This document shows positions 44,941-53,942 of a stretch of 64,000 nt of DNA, one piece after another. The stretch spans positions 62,001 through 126,000 of the forward strand of contig JAHBWD010000007.1 in the NCBI GenBank assembly GCA_019637175.1, read 5' to 3'. Within the stretch, counting starts at the first letter, position 1; every line of letters starts with the position of its first letter. The DNA is from Labilithrix sp. (lineage in GTDB: Bacteria; Myxococcota_A; Polyangia; Polyangiales; Polyangiaceae). The notes under the pieces were generated by a model. That model was not told the DNA's origin, made no database searches, and worked only from the letters and a program-made list of their open reading frames with translations. A program made the position numbers and the translations under genes.

Positions 44941-45444
44941 ATGTCGAACACAGCTCGCACCGTCCTCGCGCTCGGCCTCGCCGCCGGAGTCGCCGTCGCC
45001 GTCGCCTGCGGAGGCGCGCCCGATCTCGGCGCCGGCCTGCCCGCCGTGCCCTCGGCCGCTCCGGAGGCGCCGGCGCCCGCGGCCTCCGCGGCGCCCGCGG
45101 CCTCCGCGGCGCCCGAGCCGAAGAAGATCACGGCGGCCGAGTGCGACGCGTTCAGGGTGAGCGCTCAAGAGGAGCTCGACGCCGAGCGCATCAAGGTCGA
45201 CAAGCCGTGCAAGAAGGCCGCCGACTGCATCTTCGTGAAGGCGCACGCGTGCGACTTCACCTGCGAGGACGCCACGATCCCGAAGGCCGAAGAAGCCGAG
45301 TGGCAGCGCGAGATGAAGGAAGTGCAGGGAGGCCCGTGCAAGAAGTGGGCGGACAACGACTGCAACAACGTCGATCCGAAGCCTGCGCCCACGTGTCAGA
45401 AGAAGACGATCGCCTGCGAAAAGGCGAAGTGCGTCCTCAAGTAG
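44941..45444 (+). CDS. Small Cys-containing lipoprotein
   Basis: A 167-aa exported protein: leader MSNTARTVLALGL... ending VAVACGGAP, probable lipid Cys near residue 23, then an Ala/Pro-rich linker. The mature domain has nine cysteines in charged surroundings (KPCKKAADCIFVKAHACDFTC; CEKAKCVLK), likely disulfide-bonded. Similar Cys-patterned lipoproteins are frequent in myxobacteria. Its last 8 nt overlap the converging membrane-protein gene. Confidence 0.75.
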   Translation: MSNTARTVLALGLAAGVAVAVACGGAPDLGAGLPAVPSAAPEAPAPAASAAPAASAAPEPKKITAAECDAFRVSAQEELDAERIKVDKPCKKAADCIFVKAHACDFTCEDATIPKAEEAEWQREMKEVQGGPCKKWADNDCNNVDPKPAPTCQKKTIACEKAKCVLK

Positions 45445-46408
45445 GCTTCTTCTCGTCTTTCGCGAGCAGGCCGGGGTGCCGGCGCTTCATCCACGAGAGC
45501 GCGACGAAGCCGACGATGACCGCGAACCAGAGCGTCGCGAAGCGGACGAGGATCATCGCCGCGGTCGCGATGCCCTGCTCGACGTGGCCGATCTCGGTCA
45601 TCTGACCCATCAGCGCGCTCTCGGTGACGCCGAGGCCTCCGGGCACCGGCACGATCGCGCCGACGAGCGTGCTCGTCGCGTAGAAGAACGTCGAGAGCGG
45701 GACGCCGGTGTCGCGGCCGAAGCCCTTCAGGATCACCCAGAGCGCGAGGCACTCGAGCATCCACGCCGCGGCCGAGAGGACGCTCGGAACGACGAGGTTC
45801 CGCGGCTTGAGCATCGTCGCGAGGCTCTCGTAGGCGGCCTCGAGCTTGGGGGCCATCTTGCCGACGCGCCCCGGCAGGCGCGCGACGAGCTGGATCATGC
45901 CGAGCGAGAGCTTGCGGTTGGCGACGACGACGAGCAGCGCGAGCACGAGGCCGGTGCCGACGCCCGCCCACACGAGGCCGCCGGAGAGGCCGAGCGACCC
46001 GAACACGATGAGCACGACGATGCCGAGCACGTCGGTCGCGCGCTCGGCGACGACGATCGGCGCCGTCTTCGTCATCGGGATTTGGTACGTCTCGAAGAGC
46101 ACGAGCGACTTGAAGACCTCGCCGACCTTGCCCGGCGTGACGGTGAGCACGAAGCCCGACAAGAACGTGAGGAAGCTGTCGAGCTTCGGGACGTTCCGGA
46201 TCTCGAGGCGCGCGAGGTAGAACTCCCACTTGAGGAAGCGCAGCACGTAGTTGCCGAACGCGAGGCCGCAGGCCGCGGCGAAGGCCTCGTAGTGGAAGTG
46301 GGAGAGCGACTCGCGGATCTTGTCGACGCCGCTGTAGAGGGCGAGCGCGAAGTAGACGCAGACGCCGAGGAGCATCGCGCCGAGGATTTTGCGGAGGTTC
46401 GACTTCAT
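45437..46408 (-). CDS. Flippase-like membrane protein (LPG synthase TM / UPF0104 family)
   Basis: A 323-aa polytopic inner-membrane protein with about eight hydrophobic segments. Family marks: FLTFLSGFVLTVTPGKVGE near residue 83-101 and VGAIVPVPGGLGVTE near 255, the PGKxGE and PGGxGxxE motifs of the lysylphosphatidylglycerol synthase TM / UPF0104 family. Members lacking the synthetase domain are thought to move lipids or lipid-linked sugars. ATG 46408 overlaps the stop of the small upstream gene (ATGA). Confidence 0.88.
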   Translation of the reverse strand: MKSNLRKILGAMLLGVCVYFALALYSGVDKIRESLSHFHYEAFAAACGLAFGNYVLRFLKWEFYLARLEIRNVPKLDSFLTFLSGFVLTVTPGKVGEVFKSLVLFETYQIPMTKTAPIVVAERATDVLGIVVLIVFGSLGLSGGLVWAGVGTGLVLALLVVVANRKLSLGMIQLVARLPGRVGKMAPKLEAAYESLATMLKPRNLVVPSVLSAAAWMLECLALWVILKGFGRDTGVPLSTFFYATSTLVGAIVPVPGGLGVTESALMGQMTEIGHVEQGIATAAMILVRFATLWFAVIVGFVALSWMKRRHPGLLAKDEKKPT

Positions 46409-46611
46409 CGTTTCGTGCCCGGCAATCGGAGGATGCCCATCCTCCGCAAGACGAAGAGCGTCGTGGCCGCGAGCACGGCCGCGAGGATGACCCAGAGCGC
46501 CCAGGCCGGCGCCTCCCATTTCCCTCGGGCGAGGCCGGGATCCGGGCGCGTGACCGTCTCCGTCGGGCCGACGTCCTGGCGAGCAGGCTCGGCCTGGTGG
46601 GAAGCCAGCAT
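46405..46611 (-). CDS. Small single-TM protein
   Basis: A 68-aa protein: polar N terminus (about 30 residues), one TM helix (WALWVILAAVLAATTLFVL, about residues 39-57) and a basic tail LRRMGILRLPGTKR. The stop overlaps the flippase-like gene start by 4 nt, the main evidence for reality. ATG 46611 is the only ATG; TTG 46617 is possible. Function unknown; may be a partner of the flippase-like protein. Confidence 0.5.
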   Translation of the reverse strand: MLASHQAEPARQDVGPTETVTRPDPGLARGKWEAPAWALWVILAAVLAATTLFVLRRMGILRLPGTKR

Positions 46612-46704
46612 CGCCAACGCTTCTACGCGTACCCCGGCCGCTCTGCAATCGTACCTTCGCAGCCTTTGACAGCCGCTGCGGAGTCGTGCGAACAGAGGTA
46701 GGCC

Positions 46705-47772
46705 GTGAGCGCCCAGCCGCAAACTCGTCCCCACGAAGCCGCGGGGTCCGCGCCGCAGGGTGTCGCGCCGAGCGACGCCGAGCTGCTCGAGCGCGCCGCG
46801 GCCGCGCGCAAGCAGCTCCACGCCGCGGTGGGCGCGCGCGTGGTCGGCCAAGAGAGCGTCATCGATCTCATGCTCGTCGCGCTCCTCGCGCGCGGTCATG
46901 CGCTGCTCGTCGGCGTGCCCGGCCTCGCGAAGACGCTCCTCGTCGCGTCGCTCGCCGAGGCGCTCGATCTCGCGTTCGGGCGCGTGCAGTTCACGCCCGA
47001 TCTCTTGCCCGCCGACATCACCGGCACCGACGTCTTGCAGGAAGACGAAGACAACCAGGGCGTCGTGCATCGTCGCGTGCGCTTCTTGCCCGGACCGATC
47101 TTCCACAACCTGATCCTCGCCGACGAGATCAACCGCACGCCGCCGAAGACGCAGGCGGCGCTCCTTCAGGCGATGCAGGAGCGCCGCGTCACCGTGGGAA
47201 CGGTGACGCACGCGCTGCCCGATCCGTTCCAGGTCTTCGCGACGCGCAACCCGATCGAGCAAGAGGGGACGTACCCGCTCCCCGAGGCGCAGCTCGATCG
47301 CTTCCTCCTCGAGATCCACGTCGAGTATCCGTCGGCGGAAGAGGAGCGCGAGATCGCGCGGCGCACGACGAGCGCCGACGTCGGCACGGTGCCGCGCGTC
47401 CTCGCGGCGGGCGAGGTGCGCGCGCTCCAGGCGCTCGTGCCTCGGATCCCGGTGACCGACGCCGCGGTCTCGCTCGCCGTCGCGCTCGGGCGCGCGACGC
47501 GCCCCGCGCCTCGCTCGGGCGGCGCCGCGTCGGCCGTCCGCGAGGTGAACGAGTACGTCCGCTTCGGGGCGGGCCCGCGCGGATCGCAGGCGCTCGTCCT
47601 CGCGGCGAAGGCGCGCGCCGCGCTGCGCGGCGAAGCCGCGGCCGACGTCGACGACGTGAAGGCGCTGGTCGTGCCCGTGCTCCGTCATCGCCTCGTCATG
47701 AGCTACCGCGCCGAGGCCGAGGGTGTGCGTGACACCGACGTCCTCCGCAAGGTGCTCGAGGCCGTCGGCTGA
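46705..47772 (+). CDS. MoxR-family AAA+ ATPase
   Basis: A 355-aa AAA+ chaperone-like ATPase. Walker A GVPGLAKT (residues 70-77), Walker [19 protein letters not shown], sensor [18 protein letters not shown] and the arginine-finger region QLDRFLLE are all standard MoxR. MoxR proteins usually serve a VWA/DUF58 partner; none is in the neighbouring genes shown. GTG 46705 with AGAGGTAGG upstream. The kinase gene starts 41 nt downstream. Confidence 0.93.
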   Translation: MSAQPQTRPHEAAGSAPQGVAPSDAELLERAAAARKQLHAAVGARVVGQESVIDLMLVALLARGHALLVGVPGLAKTLLVASLAEALDLAFGRVQFTPDLLPADITGTDVLQEDEDNQGVVHRRVRFLPGPIFHNLILADEINRTPPKTQAALLQAMQERRVTVGTVTHALPDPFQVFATRNPIEQEGTYPLPEAQLDRFLLEIHVEYPSAEEEREIARRTTSADVGTVPRVLAAGEVRALQALVPRIPVTDAAVSLAVALGRATRPAPRSGGAASAVREVNEYVRFGAGPRGSQALVLAAKARAALRGEAAADVDDVKALVVPVLRHRLVMSYRAEAEGVRDTDVLRKVLEAVG

Positions 47773-47813
47773 AAACGGGGGAGACGGTGCAGTTTTACAC
47801 CGTAAGATGAATC

Positions 47814-49601
47814 GTGGGCGCGCCGGACGACGATGCACGGACCGTCGAGGCGAAGACCCGACCGTCCGCGCAGGGCGAGGCCCCCGAGCTCTCCCTCGAT
47901 CCGCTCGTGTCGCTCTCGTCGCTCGAGGTGGGCGACATCATCGGCGAAGGCGGCATGGGCATCGTGCGCACGGCCATGCAGCGGTCGCTCGCCCGTCCGG
48001 TCGCGATCAAGGTCGCGCGGCCGGGGGCGACGCCCGACGACGCGCAGCGCATGCTCCGCGAAGCGTGGGTGACCGGCTTCCTCGAGCACCCCGGCGTCGT
48101 CCCGGTGCACGACATCGTCAAGGGCGACGCGGGCGCGCCGGTCGTCGTGATGCGGCGCATCCAGGGCGTCACGTGGGAGGACTGCCTCGCCGACGTCGCG
48201 CTCGCGAAGCGCGAAGGCGCGCGCGACCTGCTCGAGCACAACCTGCGCGTCTTGCTCCGCGTCGCCGAGATCGTCGAGTTCGCCCACACGCGCGGCGTCG
48301 TTCATCGCGACATCAAGCCGGCGAACGTCATGCTCGGTCCGTTCGGTGAGGTGTACCTGCTCGACTGGGGCCTCGCTGTCGGGTTGGGAGGAGAGGCGAC
48401 CGCGCACCTCCCGCGTCCGGAGGAGAGCCGCGAGATGGCGGGCACCCTGCAATACGCTGCGCCCGAGATGGTGGGCATGGGCGGCGGGCTCATCGACGAG
48501 CGCACCGACATCTACCTCTTGGGCGCGGTGCTCTACGAGATCGCGACCGGTGTGCCGCCGCACGGCGCCGCGTCGACGGCGAAGATGCTCGAGGCGATCG
48601 CGTCGACGCCGCCACGCTGTCCTCCGACCATGCCCGCGCGCCTCATCGCGACGTGCTCGCGCGCGATGCAGAAGGATCCGGCGCGGCGCCACGCGTCGGT
48701 CTCCGAGCTCCGTCACGACGTGCTCGACTTCCTCCGCTCGCGCGACTGCGAGCGGCTCGTCGCCGAGGCCGAGGCGATCGTCGCGAAGCTCGCGGAGGCG
48801 TGCCAGCACGGCGCGTCCCGCCAGCGCATCTACGACCTCTACGGCGAATGCCGATTCGCGTTCCGCGAGGTGCTCCGCGTCGCGCCCGACGACGAAGCGG
48901 CGGTCATCGGGCGCGAGGTCGCGGCGACGCTCGTGATCGAGCACGAGCTCGCGCGAGATCCGCGCGTGGCGTTGGCGCTCGTCGAGGAGGCGACGGCCGT
49001 CTCGAGCGAGCTCGCGTCGCGCGTCCGCGCCGCCGCGGGCGCCGAGGAGAAGCGGCTCGCAGGCCTCTCGCGTCTCGCGCACGATCAAGATCAGCGCGTC
49101 GGTCGGCGCGCGCGCGTGGTGCTCTTCGTCGGCCTCGGGCTCGCGTGGTCGTCGTCGCACGTCTTCGCCGACGCGATCGGTCCGGTCACCCACGTCCGCT
49201 TCGCGATTGGCGGGCTCTTGGCGCTCCTGCCGATCTCGTTCGCGTGGATCGGCTGGCGCGCGCTCAGCCACACGGCGTTCAACCGCCGCGTGCTCCTCTC
49301 GCTCGCGCTCATGGTCGTCGCGCAGAGCGTGCTCTTCTTCGCCGGGCTCCGCCTCGGGATCGACGTCTTCTCGCTGCGCGTCTTGCAGATCGGCCTCTGG
49401 ACGACCATGGCGGCGACGGCCTCGATCCACCTCGACCGGCGCTGCTGGCCGATGACGTGCGGGCTCGCGCTCGCGCTCGGCGTCACGCTCGTCTGGCCCG
49501 AAGCTCGAGCGATCGCGTCGGTCCTCGGGATCTGGGGCGTGACGGCGAACCTCGCGGTGCTCGGCAGCCGCTGGGGGGCGCGGACCTCGCAGCGCGGCTG
49601 A
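47814..49601 (+). CDS. Membrane Ser/Thr protein kinase
   Basis: A 595-aa Hanks-type kinase. Gly loop GEGGMGIV (residues 44-51), VAIKVA lysine, catalytic loop HRDIKPANVM (H164, D166), but the metal-binding motif is DWG (LLDWGLAVG) rather than DFG. P+1 region AGTLQYAAPEM. A helical segment of about 110 residues follows the kinase, then about five hydrophobic segments (residues 425-590) ending the protein: a membrane tail without an obvious extracellular sensor. GTG start 47814. Kinases of this type are abundant in myxobacteria. Confidence 0.9.
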   Translation: MGAPDDDARTVEAKTRPSAQGEAPELSLDPLVSLSSLEVGDIIGEGGMGIVRTAMQRSLARPVAIKVARPGATPDDAQRMLREAWVTGFLEHPGVVPVHDIVKGDAGAPVVVMRRIQGVTWEDCLADVALAKREGARDLLEHNLRVLLRVAEIVEFAHTRGVVHRDIKPANVMLGPFGEVYLLDWGLAVGLGGEATAHLPRPEESREMAGTLQYAAPEMVGMGGGLIDERTDIYLLGAVLYEIATGVPPHGAASTAKMLEAIASTPPRCPPTMPARLIATCSRAMQKDPARRHASVSELRHDVLDFLRSRDCERLVAEAEAIVAKLAEACQHGASRQRIYDLYGECRFAFREVLRVAPDDEAAVIGREVAATLVIEHELARDPRVALALVEEATAVSSELASRVRAAAGAEEKRLAGLSRLAHDQDQRVGRRARVVLFVGLGLAWSSSHVFADAIGPVTHVRFAIGGLLALLPISFAWIGWRALSHTAFNRRVLLSLALMVVAQSVLFFAGLRLGIDVFSLRVLQIGLWTTMAATASIHLDRRCWPMTCGLALALGVTLVWPEARAIASVLGIWGVTANLAVLGSRWGARTSQRG

Positions 49602-49652
49602 CGATTCCGCTGCCGCGGCGACGCGACACGGTTAGAAGGCGTCGAGGCCGCC

Positions 49653-51053
49653 GTGTCCGACGCCGCTCAGCCGTCCGCGTGGACGATCATCCGCGACGCC
49701 CTTCGGGGCACGTCGCACGATCTGACGGCCGTGCCGATCTCGCGCGCGGTCTTGCTCCTCGCCATCCCGATGGTCCTCGAGATGTCGATGGAGTCGCTCT
49801 TCGCGGTCGTCGACATCTTCTGGGTCTCGAAGCTCGGGTCGGACGCCGTCGCGCTCGTCGGCGTGACCGAGACGGTCCTCTCGCTCGTCTACGCGGTCGC
49901 GATGGGCCTCTCGGCGGGAGCGACGGCGATCGTGTCGCGCCGCATCGGAGAGAAGGATCCCGACGGCGCCGCGCGCTCCGGCTTCCAGGTCATCCTCCTC
50001 GCGATCGCGCTCGCGGCGACCATCGGGGTGCTCGGCGTCGTCCTCGCGCCTTCGCTGCTCGTCGCCATGGGCGCGGCGTCGGCGCTCTCGGCGCACGGCG
50101 CGACGTTCACCCGCGTCATGCTCGGGGGCAACGTCATCATCATGCTCCTCTTCGTGATCAACGCGATCTTCCGCGGTGCGGGCGACGCGGCCATCGCGAT
50201 GCGCTCCCTGTGGCTCGCGAACATCCTCAACATCGTGCTCGGTCCGTGCTTCATCTTCGGCGTCGGGCCGGTGCCCGCGCTCGGGGTCACCGGCGCCGCG
50301 GTCGCGACGACGGTCGGGCGCGGCGTCGGCGTGATCTATCAGCTCGTCGTCCTCGCGAGCGCGCGAGGGGTGATCCGGATCGATCGCCGCCACGCGAGGC
50401 TCGAGCCCGCGGTGATGGCGGCGGTCGGGAAGATCTCCGCGAGCGCGGGCTTCCAGACGCTCGTCGAGACCGCGAGCTGGCTCGGCCTCGTGCGCATCCT
50501 CGCGTCGTTCGGGAGCGCGGCGCTCGCGGGCTACACGATCGCGATCCGCGTCCTCGTCTTCGCGCTCTTGCCTGCGTGGGGGATGGCCAACGCCGCGGCG
50601 ACGCTCGTCGGCCAGAACCTCGGCGCGCGCGCGCCCGACCGCGCCGAGCGATCGGTCAAGCTCGCGGCGGCGTACAACGTCGCGTTCCTCGGGGTCGCGA
50701 GCGCCGTGTTCGTCGCCTTCCCCGAGGGGATCATCCGCTCGTTCACCGACGACCCCGCGGTCGTCCCGTTCGCCGTCGAGTGCCTCCGGATCGTGGCGCT
50801 GGGCTTCTTCTTCTTCGCGTTCGGCGGCGTCGTGGTGCAGGCATTCAACGGCGCGGGCGACACCACGACGCCGCTCCTCGTCAACATCGTCTGCTTCTGG
50901 CTCGTGAAGATCCCGGCCGCCTACGTCCTCGCGCGCGGCTTCGGCCTGGGGCCGCGCGGCGTCTTCATCGCGATCGCCGGCGCGTACTCCGTCCAGAGCG
51001 CCGTCGCGGCGGTGCTCTTCCGTCGAGGAAAGTGGAAGACCAAGGTGGTGTAG
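49653..51053 (+). CDS. MATE-family multidrug/Na+ antiporter
   Basis: A 466-aa polytopic protein with about twelve TM helices in two related halves. The N-terminal half has IPMVLEMSMESLFAVVDIFW and the second half ASAGFQTLVETASWLGLVRI, the typical MATE paired helices; the VGQNLGARAPDRAE and FNGAGDTTTPLLVNI segments are family marks. Exports cationic compounds in exchange for Na+ or H+. GTG start 49653. No regulator is adjacent. Confidence 0.93.
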   Translation: MSDAAQPSAWTIIRDALRGTSHDLTAVPISRAVLLLAIPMVLEMSMESLFAVVDIFWVSKLGSDAVALVGVTETVLSLVYAVAMGLSAGATAIVSRRIGEKDPDGAARSGFQVILLAIALAATIGVLGVVLAPSLLVAMGAASALSAHGATFTRVMLGGNVIIMLLFVINAIFRGAGDAAIAMRSLWLANILNIVLGPCFIFGVGPVPALGVTGAAVATTVGRGVGVIYQLVVLASARGVIRIDRRHARLEPAVMAAVGKISASAGFQTLVETASWLGLVRILASFGSAALAGYTIAIRVLVFALLPAWGMANAAATLVGQNLGARAPDRAERSVKLAAAYNVAFLGVASAVFVAFPEGIIRSFTDDPAVVPFAVECLRIVALGFFFFAFGGVVVQAFNGAGDTTTPLLVNIVCFWLVKIPAAYVLARGFGLGPRGVFIAIAGAYSVQSAVAAVLFRRGKWKTKVV

Positions 51054-51059
51054 CGCCGG

Positions 51060-51860
51060 TCACGGCGCTTCGCGGCGTTCGAGGTACGTGACGTCGTCAC
51101 CGACCGCGACGGAGCCTTCGCCGTCGGGAATGAGATTCTGTGCAAAGTACACGTTGTTGCCCTCGGCGCGGTAGCTCGCGAGCGTGCGCAGGGGCTCCTT
51201 GCCGACCTCGGCCGTGTCTTGATCGACGGTCGTCACCTTGCAACGCGAGCAACGCTTCGGCATTCGCAGCGCCATCGCTCCGATGCGCACGCGGCCGTAG
51301 CGTTCTTCCTCGAACGCTTCGCCCCCTTCGACGACGAGGTTCGGGCGAAAGCGGCTCATGGGCACGGGCGCGGGCAAGCGCGCGTTGAGATCGGTGAGCG
51401 AGGCGCGCGTCGCGAGGAGCACCGGATACGCGTCGGCGAAGCCGACGCGATCGCCGGGCGCGCCGTGCGGCGCCTCGACGGGTCGGATGACGTCGTCGGG
51501 CATGAACACGACGGTGCAGGGCTCGCCGAGGTGCGTCGAGACCAGATCCGCGGCGCCTTCTCCGGCGTCGACGCCCTCGGTGTCGTCGTCCCAGACGCGG
51601 ACCGCCGTTCGCGGCCCCTCGATCGAGAGCGGCAGCGCGACCGCCCCGCCGGGCGTGCGCAGCGTCAGCGCCTCGCGCGAGAGCGCGGTCTCGATCAGCG
51701 CGAGGCGCGGGTGCGAGCGCTGCGTGACGAACGCGCCGTCGGCCGCGAGGATCATGAAGCGTCGATCGTGGCGGAGCCCACCCGCGAGCACGTCGGCGCG
51801 CGCGAGCGAGATCCCGCGCGCGCCCTTGAGCGGGTAGACGTGGATCTCGGCGAGCCTCAC
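51060..51860 (-). CDS. MOSC-domain protein (YcbX/mARC-like)
   Basis: A 266-aa protein with the MOSC N-terminal beta barrel (MRLAEIHVYPLKGARGIS; RHDRRFMI) and the MOSC domain (SRFRPNLVVEGGEAFEEE; RCSRCKVTTVDQDT), where the Cys in RCSRC is the expected molybdenum-cofactor ligand. It probably takes part in N-hydroxylated base or related reductions with a Moco cofactor. Unlike E. coli YcbX it lacks a C-terminal 2Fe-2S domain, so it needs a separate electron donor. It converges on the MATE gene. Confidence 0.9.
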   Translation of the reverse strand: MRLAEIHVYPLKGARGISLARADVLAGGLRHDRRFMILAADGAFVTQRSHPRLALIETALSREALTLRTPGGAVALPLSIEGPRTAVRVWDDDTEGVDAGEGAADLVSTHLGEPCTVVFMPDDVIRPVEAPHGAPGDRVGFADAYPVLLATRASLTDLNARLPAPVPMSRFRPNLVVEGGEAFEEERYGRVRIGAMALRMPKRCSRCKVTTVDQDTAEVGKEPLRTLASYRAEGNNVYFAQNLIPDGEGSVAVGDDVTYLERREAP

Positions 51861-51878
51861 GGCGTGCGGCTTAGCACA

Positions 51879-53831
51879 TCACTGGCACGCGCCGTCGTGC
51901 TCGTGCGCGCCGATCGATCGCGGGCTCGTGCGCGCCGCGCCGAACCCGTCGGTGGCGAGGAGCCCGGCCAGATCGAGGCCGCCGCGCGAGAGCCCGCACA
52001 CGACGCCGTCCTTGAGCTTCCAACCGCCCTCGATGAGGTCGCCGGCGGTCCGCGTGTCCCATGTGGTGAGCGTCGCCTGGAGGCAGCCCACCGCCGTGCT
52101 GCACGCGGCGACCGCGGTGCACTTCACGTCGGCCCCGCACGTGGCGGCGACGCGGCGGTTTCCGCCGACGCTCGCCTCCCCGAAGGCGCCCGCGGCGGCG
52201 GTCTCGAGCGCGTCGGTCGTGGTCGCCGTGATCGCGCCTCGGGTGCACGTCGTCGTCTCCGTCCGATCGATCGAGAGCAGGAGCGCCGCGTCCGCGAAGC
52301 CGACCCACGCGTTCCCGCGGAGCTCGTACGTCCGCGGATTGCACGCGTCGAGGGAGACGGCCGCGAGGCTCCCGGTCGTGCGCGCGCGGATGAAGACGTC
52401 GTTCGCGAACGTCGCTTTGGTCGCCTGCGCCGTCACGACGTTCCCTCCGCTCGCGAGGCTGGGGCCGAGAGCGAAGGTGTTGTTGGCGACGAACGCGGTG
52501 TTGCCGCGGTCGACGTTGAACGCCGTCGCGGCGGTCGCGTACCTGTTCGTGCCGTTGCCGCTGAAGACGAAGTTGTTCTGCACGTCGGCGACCGCCGCGT
52601 CGAGCACGCGCATGCCGGTGAAGCGCAGGTTCTGGACGGTGTCGGGGACGATGTCTCCGCCGTACACGCGGTTGTCGTGGATCTTCACGCGGCCCTTCGT
52701 CGTGACGGACACGCCGGTCACGCCGCAGTCGCCGCCGCACGTGCCCGCGCCGCCGTCGATCTTCGACCCCGTGATGTCGACGTCGGCGACCTGGATGGTG
52801 AAGAAGTTGACGCCGATCGACGCGGAGCCGATTCCGTCCGTCCGGCCCTTGCCGCCGTTGATCGTCGAGCGCTCGATGCCTCCGCCCGCGAGCGATCCGC
52901 CGAGCGCGTGGACGCCGACCGATCCGGTCCCGCCGCTGACCCTGCCGCTGCCGCCGTCGACGCGGCTCTCGACGACGTGGGCGTTGCCCGCCTTCGACGT
53001 GAGATAGATGCCCGCGCTGCCGTAGCCGCTGCCGGTCGTGTTCGTCGCGCTGCCACCCTCGACGACGCAGCGGTCGACCTCGAGGGTCGCGAGGGCGTCC
53101 ACCATGATGCCGATCGATCCCGGAGAGATGGCGATCTGGCCGCCGCCGCCCGCGATCTTGTCGTTCGAGAGCTTCGGCTGCGCGTTCTCGGTGACGAGAA
53201 CGCCGACGTTGTGCGTCGCGCTGTCTGCGTCCTTCGCGCGGATCGTGAAGCCGTCGATCGTGACGCCCGCGACCTTGGTCACGGTGAGGGGAGGGCCTGA
53301 GGCGCCGCCCGTGAGCAGGCTCTCGTTGACGGCGTCGAAGGTCGGCGCGCCGTACTTGTCGCTTCGCTTCCACGTCGTGCACTCGAAGCCGCCCATGAGC
53401 GACGCCGGGTAGTCGAGGAGGATGCTCTCTTCGTAGCGCCCGCGGCACACGTGGACCTCGTGCTGCTGCGCGCCGAGCGTCTTGAGGAGCGCGATCGCCG
53501 CGCCCACCGTTCGCTTCGGCGTCCCGGTCGTGCATCCCGACGCGTTGTCGTTGCCGTCGGCGGAGACGTAGACGGTGTGGTTGGGACAGCCTGGCGCGCA
53601 CTGGCCCGCGAGGCAGTGCTCGATCTCGCCGCACACGTTGCCGCACGCTCCGCAGTTGTCGTGATCGCGCTGGAGATCCGGGGAGCAGCCGCTCGCGCCG
53701 TCGCCGCCGCCGTCGGCCGCGGTCACGGGCTCTTCGCCTCCGGTGAGACCGGCGAGGCTCGTGCACGCGACGACGCTTGCGATCGTCACGATCGCGGCGA
53801 TCGACGACAGCGCGCCCGTGCCCCTTCGCAT
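51879..53831 (-). CDS. Large lipoprotein with parallel beta-helix
   Basis: A 650-aa exported protein. Leader MRRGTGALSSIAAI... ending SVVACTSL, lipid Cys near residue 23. A Cys-rich knot follows (DNCGACGNVCGEIEHCLAGQC, read as spaced CxxC and CxxxC), typical of myxobacterial Tryp_alpha-like tags. Then VYVSADGNDNASGC begins a DUF1565-type right-handed beta-helix with many Ile/Val-Asn-Gly rungs up to about residue 480, and the end has several cysteines. Likely surface-located; no lyase catalytic site is visible. ATG 53831 follows no clear ribosome site; 18 nt separate it from MOSC. Confidence 0.78.
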   Translation of the reverse strand: MRRGTGALSSIAAIVTIASVVACTSLAGLTGGEEPVTAADGGGDGASGCSPDLQRDHDNCGACGNVCGEIEHCLAGQCAPGCPNHTVYVSADGNDNASGCTTGTPKRTVGAAIALLKTLGAQQHEVHVCRGRYEESILLDYPASLMGGFECTTWKRSDKYGAPTFDAVNESLLTGGASGPPLTVTKVAGVTIDGFTIRAKDADSATHNVGVLVTENAQPKLSNDKIAGGGGQIAISPGSIGIMVDALATLEVDRCVVEGGSATNTTGSGYGSAGIYLTSKAGNAHVVESRVDGGSGRVSGGTGSVGVHALGGSLAGGGIERSTINGGKGRTDGIGSASIGVNFFTIQVADVDITGSKIDGGAGTCGGDCGVTGVSVTTKGRVKIHDNRVYGGDIVPDTVQNLRFTGMRVLDAAVADVQNNFVFSGNGTNRYATAATAFNVDRGNTAFVANNTFALGPSLASGGNVVTAQATKATFANDVFIRARTTGSLAAVSLDACNPRTYELRGNAWVGFADAALLLSIDRTETTTCTRGAITATTTDALETAAAGAFGEASVGGNRRVAATCGADVKCTAVAACSTAVGCLQATLTTWDTRTAGDLIEGGWKLKDGVVCGLSRGGLDLAGLLATDGFGAARTSPRSIGAHEHDGACQ

Positions 53832-53942
53832 CCGCCTAGAGTAGCCGACGAAGACGACCGAGCCGCACGGCGCGGACCGCTTGGCGCTTTCTTTGTGCAA
53901 ATTGCTGGATATTGCACCCGCCGAGGCGGAAAATAGAGACGA

